This document shows positions 26,401-35,400 of a stretch of DNA of 64,000 nt, piece after piece (within the stretch, counting starts at the first letter, position 1; the number at the start of each line of letters is the position of its first letter). Location: positions 1-64,000 of the forward strand of contig NZ_JACCDD010000009.1 in NCBI RefSeq assembly GCF_013415115.1, read 5' to 3'. This DNA comes from Vreelandella zhaodongensis (GTDB lineage: Bacteria; Pseudomonadota; Gammaproteobacteria; Pseudomonadales; Halomonadaceae). The translations under genes were made by a program, and so were the position numbers. The notes beneath the pieces were generated by a model. The model had not been told where the DNA came from and made no database searches. It saw nothing but the letters and a program-made list of their open reading frames with translations.

Positions 26401-29400
26401 CAGTGACGCTGTCGAGATCAAGGTCACGATTCAGGGTGATCTCCACTTCGCCTGCATCATCGATGCCAGTCTGCGCGACGGTGAGATTGCTATCCCCAGT
26501 GAACGTTACCTCGCCATTAGGGCCGATATTGGCGGCATTGGTACCGTCGGTGACGTTCCAGCCGGCATTGACTGCTGTACTTACTTCTTCAATGGCTTGG
26601 TTAGAGGCAAACAGTTGGCTGCCGTTGATGGCATCCGTGCTGGTTTCACTCACACGACCAGCCGCCACATTGGTCAGCGTACGTTCGTTGCCCGCACTGC
26701 CAATACTCACGGTGCTGTCAGGCGTAGTGCCTGCAAATGAGTAGTCGTTGCCAATCAGCGTAATACCCTGAGTGGCCACCGGCTCATCCGTTGTACTGTT
26801 ACTGCCTAGCGCTACACTTTGATCGTGACTAACCGTCGCACCTGCGCCCAGGGCAATGCCTTGCTGAGCTTCAGAACGGGCGTTAGTGCCAAACGCAATG
26901 CCATCTGACAGCAGCACTTCGGCACTATCGCCAATAGCAGTGCCGCCTGGGGCCATTTGCCCCACAATCGCACCATTACCAATACCAATACCATTATCAC
27001 CGTTAGTGACCGTGGTTGGGCCAACGGCAATACTGTCGTTACCTGCCGCAAGTGAGTCGGGCGCTGTGGAGTTGGCGTGGAAATACTTAGTGCCCGTTTC
27101 CACCACGGAGCCTATCGCTCCCTGAAGCTGGCGAACGGTGACAGCGTCTTGCGCTTGGGTACCGTCGGCGACATTAATAATCTGGCGGTAAGAGTCGCCA
27201 TCCCCGACGGAAATAGCGCCAAGCAATTCTTTGTCGGTGGTATTGAACTCAATGGTTGCCGAACCTGCTGGGATAAAGCCTGACTCTGGTGCTAGGGCAC
27301 GATCAGAAATCGAGCCACTACCAATCGCTAGACTGCCGCGCACTTGAGCATTCGCACCAAAGCCCATGGCCACTGCGCCTTCCCCATCAGCCGTGGCGCC
27401 CACACCACTCGCCATCGCATTCAAGCCAGTAGCACCGTCATTATTGAAGTTACCTCCAACAACGCCGTTATCATTTACGCTAAAGTAACGAACACGGTTC
27501 TCATTGAAGTATTGAAGGTTGAGTGCATCTCCATCATTCACCGGATCGCCTAGGTTAGTGATCGTGTTGCCCGCCATGTCGATCCCGCCCTCATCTAGCG
27601 TTGGACCATTGTTAATTGTCAGACTATCAGCGGTAAGGTTCGGACTCGTAGCGATTTGAATCGCGCCCCCTTGATCACTCAGCTCGATATTATTGCCGCT
27701 GGTAAAATTAGCGACGTTGTCGTTCTGATCCAATATCTTAACGTCAATGCCATCAACCTGGGTGACCACCGTTTGGAGTGCAGAGTCAGCCAGAGTCAGG
27801 CTATCTTTGCTGGCTTGGCTGAGATCCACTGCGTAGTCTGTGACGTTATTGGCATCTGGTGCAGCGGCAGTAACGTCCACCGCGCTGGAACCGGCGGTTA
27901 CACTCGCCCCGTCCGCATTAACGGTATAGATAGCTTGGCCATCCACACCGGTGGCTTGATCAACACTCGCCACGTTAGTGCCGCCCGCAACTTCCGTCTT
28001 CGACGCTGCTGCGCTGTTTTGCAGCTGGCTGAGGTTGACGGCATCTTGGGCATTCACCCCATCCGCGAGATTGCTAATGGTGGTGTTATTCATATCAATG
28101 CCGCCGCCATTGATGGTCGGGCCGTCAATAAACATCACGCTATCAAAGGCTACGTCATCGGCTGTGGCCACGGTGATATCCGTGTCGCTACGGGTGATAT
28201 CGACATTTTTTCCATCCAGGAACTGGACCGTGTCTCCTGGCGCAACATTGGTAGCAGTGTCGCCGTTAGCCTGGAGATTCCAGCCTTTATTGGCGATCGT
28301 ACTGACCTGCTCAATGGCGAGGTTAGAGGCAAACAGCTGGCTGCCATTGATGGCGTCGGTACTGGTCTCGCTCACGCGGCCTGCCGCCACATTGGTCAGT
28401 GTGCGCTCATTACCCTCGCTACCAATACTGATTGTGCTATCCGGTGTGGTGCCCGCGAAAGTGTAGCTGTCGCCCGCGATGGTAATACCGGTGGTGGCCA
28501 CCGCTTCCTCTGTCACGCTATTGCTACCCAATGCGACACTTTGATCGTGACTAACTGTCGCGCCTGCACCCAGGGCGATACCCTGCTGCGCTTCCGAGCG
28601 GGCTTCGGTACCGAACGCAATACCATCGGAGAGCAGAACCTCGGCATTATTACCAATGGCAGTGCCACCTGGGGCCATTTGGCCGACAATCGCGCCATTC
28701 CCCATACCGATGCCATTATCACCATTGGTGACCGTATTTGGCCCAATGGCAAGGCTATCGTCTCCCGCTGCGATGGCGTCTGGGTCTTCGGAGTTGGCAC
28801 GATAATACTTGATGCCAGTCTCAACCACCGAGCCCACCGCGCCTTGCAGCTGACGAACCGTCACGGCATCTTGCGCTTCCGTACCGTCGGCGACGTTGGT
28901 GATCTGGCGGTAGGAGTCGTTGTCACCCACCGAGATCGCACCGAGCAGTTCTTTGTCGGTGGTGTTGAACTCAATCGTGGCAGACCCTGCGGGGATAAAG
29001 CCGGAGTCCGGTGCTAAGGCACGATCCACGACCGAGCCACTACCCAATGCCAAACTATCGCGAATCGGCGCGCTGGCACCAAAGCCCATGGCCACCGCGC
29101 CGTCTCCACTGGCGGTGGCGTCAACGCCGGAGGCAATGGCGTTCAACCCCGTTGCACCATCGTTGTCGAAGTTGCCACCGATGGCGCCACCGTCATTCAC
29201 GCTGTAGTAGCGGGTGCGGTTTGCATCGAAGTAATCCAGATTGATGGCATCACCACCGTCTACCGCCTCTCCAACATTGGTGATGCGGTTATCGTTCATA
29301 TCAATGCCGTTGTCATTGAGCGTCGGACCACCATTGTTGATGGTCAGACTATCCGCCGTCAGGTCTGCACTAGTGGCGATTTCAATCGCGCCATTGTCGT

Positions 29401-32400
29401 CACTTAGTTCGATATTGTTACCGCTGATAAAGTTGGCGACGTTATCGTCCTGGTCGAGGGTTTTGACCTCGGTGCCGTCGATCTGGGTGACCACGGTTTG
29501 GAGCGCGGAGTCGGCCAGCAGCAGGCTGTCTTGGGTCTCCTGGTTCAGCGCCACTTCATAGTCGGTGACGTTGTTGGCATCTGGGGCGGCAGCGACCACA
29601 TCAACACCCGTACCGGCAGAGACCGATGCGCCATCGGCATTGACGGTGTAGATGTCCTGGCCGTCTGCGCCGGTGGTTTGGTCAACGCTGGTCACATTAG
29701 TACCCGCTGCTACTTCGGTGCGGGAAGCCGCCGCGGCACCTTCCAGCTGGCTGAGGTTAACCGCGTCATTGGCGTTAACACCATCGGCGAGATTGCTGAT
29801 GGTGGTGTTGTTCATATCGATACCGCCACCGGTGAGCGTGGGGCCGCCGGTAATGGTCACATCATCAAAGGTCACACTATCGGCCGTGGCGACGGTGATA
29901 TCGGTGCCGTCGCGAGTGATATCAATGTTCTTGCCATCGATAAACTGAACGGTATCGCCGGGCGCCACGTTGGTAGCCGTGTCACCGTTGGTTTGAACAT
30001 TCCAGCCGGTGTTGGCGATATCACTGACTTGCTTAAGCTGGTCTTCACTGGCCGCTTGACCAGAGGTGAAGTTGTCTGGGTCAAAGGTGAGATTGCTCAA
30101 CCCGTTGATGGTGTCTCCCCCGGCAGTATTGACGGTGACATTGCCAAACTGCGGTGAGTCGACGGTAGCCACCGTAATATCCGTGCCATCACGAGTGATG
30201 TCGATATTCTGGCCGTCGATAAACTGAACAGTAGCCCCTGGGGCAACATTGGTAGCCACGTCACCGTTGGTTTGAACATTCCAACCGGTGTTGGCAATCG
30301 CACTAACCTCTTCAATGGCTTGGTTTGAGGCAAACAGCTGGCTGCCATTGATGGCGTCGGTACTGGTCTCGCTCACGCGGCCTGCCGCCACATTGGTCAA
30401 TGTGCGTTCATTGCCCTCGCTACCAATGCTGATTGTGCTATCCGGTGTGGTGCCCGCGAAAGTGTAGCTGTCGCCCGCGATGGTAATACCGGTAGTGGCC
30501 ACCGCTTCCTCTGTCACGCTATTGCTACCCAATGCGACACTTTGATCGTGACTAACTGTCGCGCCTGCACCCAGGGCGATACCCTGCTGCGCTTCCGAGC
30601 GGGCTTCGGTACCGAACGCAATACCATCGGAGAGCAGAACCTCGGCATTATTACCAATGGCAGTGCCACCTGGGGCCATTTGGCCGACAATCGCGCCATT
30701 CCCCATACCGATGCCATTATCACCATTGGTGACCGTATTTGGCCCAATGGCAAGGCTATCGTCTCCCGCTGCGATGGCGTCTGGGTCTTCGGAGTTGGCA
30801 CGATAATACTTGATGCCAGTCTCAACCACCGAGCCCACCGCGCCTTGCAGCTGACGAACCGTCACGGCATCTTGCGCTTCCGTACCGTCGGCGACGTTGG
30901 TGATCTGGCGGTAGGAGTCGTTGTCACCCACCGAGATCGCACCGAGCAGTTCTTTGTCGGTGGTGTTGAACTCAATCGTGGCAGACCCTGCGGGGATAAA
31001 GCCGGAGTCCGGTGCTAAGGCACGATCCACGACCGAGCCACTACCCAATGCCAAACTATCGCGAATCGGCGCGCTGGCACCAAAGCCCATGGCCACCGCG
31101 CCGTCTCCACTGGCGGTGGCGTCAACGCCGGAGGCAATGGCGTTCAACCCCGTTGCACCATCGTTGTCGAAGTTGCCACCGATGGCGCCACCGTCATTCA
31201 CGCTGTAGTAGCGGGTGCGGTTTGCATCGAAGTAATCCAGATTGATGGCATCACCACCGTCTACCGCCTCTCCAACATTGGTGATGCGGTTATCGTTCAT
31301 ATCAATGCCGTTGTCATTGAGCGTCGGACCACCATTGTTGATGGTCAGACTATCCGCCGTCAGGTCTGCACTAGTGGCGATTTCAATCGCGCCATTGTCG
31401 TCACTTAGTTCGATATTGTTACCGCTGATAAAGTTGGCGACGTTATCGTCCTGGTCGAGGGTTTTGACCTCGGTGCCGTCGATCTGGGTGACCACGGTTT
31501 GGAGCGCGGAGTCGGCCAGCAGCAGGCTGTCTTGGGTCTCCTGGTTCAGCGCCACTTCATAGTCGGTGACGTTGTTGGCATCTGGGGCGGCAGCGACCAC
31601 ATCAACACCAGTGCCCGCAGAGACCGACGCACCATCGGCATTGACGGTGTAGATATCCTGGCCGTCCGCGCCGGTGGTTTGGTCAACGCTGGCGACGTTG
31701 GTGCCCGCTTCGACTTCAGTTCGGGAAGCCGCCGCGGCACCTTCCAGCTGGCTGAGGTTAACCGCGTCATTCGCGTTAACACCATCGGCCAGGTTGCTGA
31801 TGGTGGTGTTGTTCATATCGATACCGCCACCGGTCAGCGTGGGGCCGCCGGTGATGGCAAGGCTGTCGCTGTTGATGCTGGTGAAGGTGACGTCATCGGC
31901 AGTGGCGATCTTGATGCCGCCCGCTTCATCGGTCAGTACGATGTTGTCGCCGGTGACGAAGTTGGCGACGTTATCGTCCTGGTCGAGGGTTTTGACCTCG
32001 GTGCCGTCGATCTGGGTGACCACGGTTTGGAGCGCGGAGTCGGCCAGCAGCAGGCTGTCTTGGGTCTCCTGGTTCAGCGCCACTTCATAGTCGGTGACGT
32101 TGTTGGCATCTGGGGCGGCAGCGACCACATCAACACCAGTGCCCGCAGAGACCGACGCACCATCGGCATTGACGGTGTAGATATCCTGGCCGTCCGCGCC
32201 GGTGGTTTGGTCAACGCTGGCGACGTTGGTGCCTGCTTCAACCTCGGTTTTTGAGGCGGCGGCGGCGTCTTCCAGCTGGCTGAGGTTAACGGCGTCGTTG
32301 GCGTTAACACCATCGGCGAGGTTGCTGATGGTGGTGTTACCGGCATCGAGACCTCCCGCGCCAATGTTGATTGGACCTGCGGTCAGCGTGTCGGTTTGCA

Positions 32401-35400
32401 CATCGCTGAAGGTGACGTTGTCGGCCGTGGCAATTTCAATACTGCCATCGGTACGCGTGATGGCAATGTTCTGACCTTCACTAAAGTCAGCCGCTTCGCC
32501 AGGAGCGATATTAAAGCCATCTAACTCTTCTCCGTTAGCGCTCAAGAACCAGCCTGCACTGGCGATCTCATCAACCGCCTGCAACTGGCTAACGTTCACC
32601 GCGTCGGTCTCCTCCGAACCTGCGGCGACGTTAGTTATACGACGCTCATTACCAGCGCTACCCACCGAGATTTCGCTGCCGGGGTTAATGCCTGCCACAT
32701 CACTCTGGTCACCTGTAGGGGAGTAGGCATCATTGCCCAGCGTGCTACCGTCGGCCACGGAGCCTTGCCCCAGCGCAACACTACCTGCATGAGTAGAGCT
32801 GGCGTTCAAGCCAATAGCCACGCTACCAACAGCTGTTGCTCCTGCTCCAGTCCCCAGAGCAATGGAATCGTTACGTGGTGCCGATGCCCCAGAGCCGATG
32901 GCAACCGTCCGCTGCCCCATGAGGCCACTCGTAGCATCTTTACCAATAGTGATTGCTTCGTTACCACCAGCAAAGGCACTATCGCCAATCGCTACTTGAC
33001 TGTCGCCCAGCGCCCCCGTATTAGCCGAACGCCCCACTGCTACAGCCCTATCACCTTCAGTCCACGCACCATCACCCACCGCTACAGAGCTTTCACCTTC
33101 AGCTAACGCATTGGTGCCTGCTGCCAGAGAGTTACCCCCTTCTGCACCGTCGTTGTCGAAGTTGCTTTGGATGGTGCCGTTATCATTGACGCTGTAATAG
33201 CGGGTACGATTTTCGTTGAAATAATCCAGATTAAGGGCGTCGCCACCGTTTACTGGCGCGCCAACGTTGGTGATGGTGTCACCGCCCATATCAATGCCGT
33301 CGCTGTTCAACGTTGGGCCGCCGGTGATGGCGAGGCTGTCGCTGTTGATGCTGGTGAAGGTGACATCCTCGGCGGTGGCGATCTTGATGCCGCCCGCTTC
33401 ATCGCTCAGCACGATGTTGTCGCCGGTGACGAAGTTGGCAACGTTATCGTCCTGATCGAGGGTTTTGACCTCGGTGCCGTCGATCTGGGTGACCACGGTT
33501 TGTAGCGCGGAGTCGGCCAGCAGCAGGCTGTCTTGGGTCTCCTGGTTCAGCGCCACTTCATAGTCGGTGACGTTGCCACCTGCATCCGTATCGGTAACGG
33601 TCACGCCGGTGCCTGCAGTGACCGTGGTGCCATCGGCATTGACGGTGTAGATATCCTGGCCGTCCGCACCGGTGGTTTGGTCAACGCTGGCAACGTTGGT
33701 GCCTGCTTCAACTTCAGTTTTTGAGGCAGCGGCAGCGCCTTCCAGCTGGCTGAGGTTAACGGCGTCGTTGGCGTCCACCCCATCGGCGAGGTTGCTGATG
33801 GTGGTGTTATTCATATCGATACCGCCACCGGTCAGCGTTGGGCCGCCGGTGATGGCGAGGCTACCGCTAGTCACACTGGTGAAGGTGACATCCTCGGCGG
33901 TGGCGATCTTGATGCCGCCCGCTTCATCGCTCAGCACGATGTTGTCGCCGGTGACGAAGTTGGCAACGTTATCGTCCTGGTCGAGGGTTTTGACCTCGGT
34001 GCCGTCGATCTGGGTGACCACGGTTTGTAGCGCGGAGTCGGCCAGCAGCAGGCTGTCTTGGGTCTCCTGGTTCAGCGCCACTTCATAGTCGGTGACGTTG
34101 TTGGCATCTGGGGCGGCAGCGACCACATCAACACCAGTGCCTGCAGAGACCGATGCGCCATCGGCATTGACGGTATAGATGTCTTGGCCGTCCGCGCCGG
34201 TGGTTTGGTCAACGCTAGCGACGTTAGTGCCTGCTTCAACTTCGGTACGAGCAGCCGCCGCAGCACCTTCTAATTGGCTGAGGTTAACGGCGTCGTTGGC
34301 ATCCACCCCATCGGCGAGGTTGCTGATGGTGGTGTTACCGGCATCGAGACCTCCCGCGCCAATGTTGATTGGACCTGCGGTCAGCGTGTCGGTTTGCACA
34401 TCGCTGAAGGTGACATTGTCGGCCGTGGCAATTTCAATCGCGCCGCCATCATCGCTCAATTCAATGTTCTGGCCGCTTATAAAGTTGGCAACGTTATCGT
34501 TCTGGTCGAGGGTTTTAACATCCACCCCATCGATCTGGGTGACCACGGTTTGGAGCGCGGAGTCGGCCAACAGCAGGCTGTCTTGGGTGTCCTGGTTCAG
34601 CGCGACTTCGTAGTCGGTGACGTTGTTGGCATCCGGGCCGGTGGGAGTCACGTCAACACCGGTACCGGCGCTCACCGTGGTGCCGTCGGCATTGACGGTG
34701 TAGATAGTTCCACCGTCGGGGTTCTCACTCTCAACAACATCGGCAACGTTAGTTCCCGCCTCAACTTTAGATTGCGCGGCAATTAACTGGCTGACATTAA
34801 CCGCATCGTCTAACTCGGTACCGGCGGCGACACTGGTGATCTGGCGGCTGCCAACATCCACCGCAGCGCGCTGCGCAACCGTTCCAGTGATTGCGGTGGT
34901 ATCCGCAGCGGTAGCCCCAAACGGTACATAACCCGCAACACCAGCAGCAGTATCAGCTACCGATTCAGAACCGAGAGCAACGCTTCCTTCAACTTCAGCT
35001 CTACTCAAATCACCTATGGCAGTTGCGCTCTCGGCATCCGCAACTGAAAAACTACCTATCGCCGTTGAGAACTCGGCATTTGCATTACTCTCACCACCAA
35101 GAGCAGTGGCATAGTCAGCAAGCGCAAAAGCACCTCGGGAAATAGCAATAGAGCTCAAGCCAGAGGCCTCTGCTGCGGTTCCCAGAGCGACGGAGTCTTG
35201 CCCTGATGCATCTGTGTTATGACCAACAGCAAACGACTGCAAGCCCGATGCTACCGAGTCTCTACCGATGACAACGGCTGCTTCACCGGTAGCCACAACG
35301 CCACTACCAATAGCACTCGAGTCAACGCCTTGAGCTGAGCTTAGGTAACCACCAGCATAGGATTGATTGCCCGACGCATCAGATTGATAGCCAACCGCGG

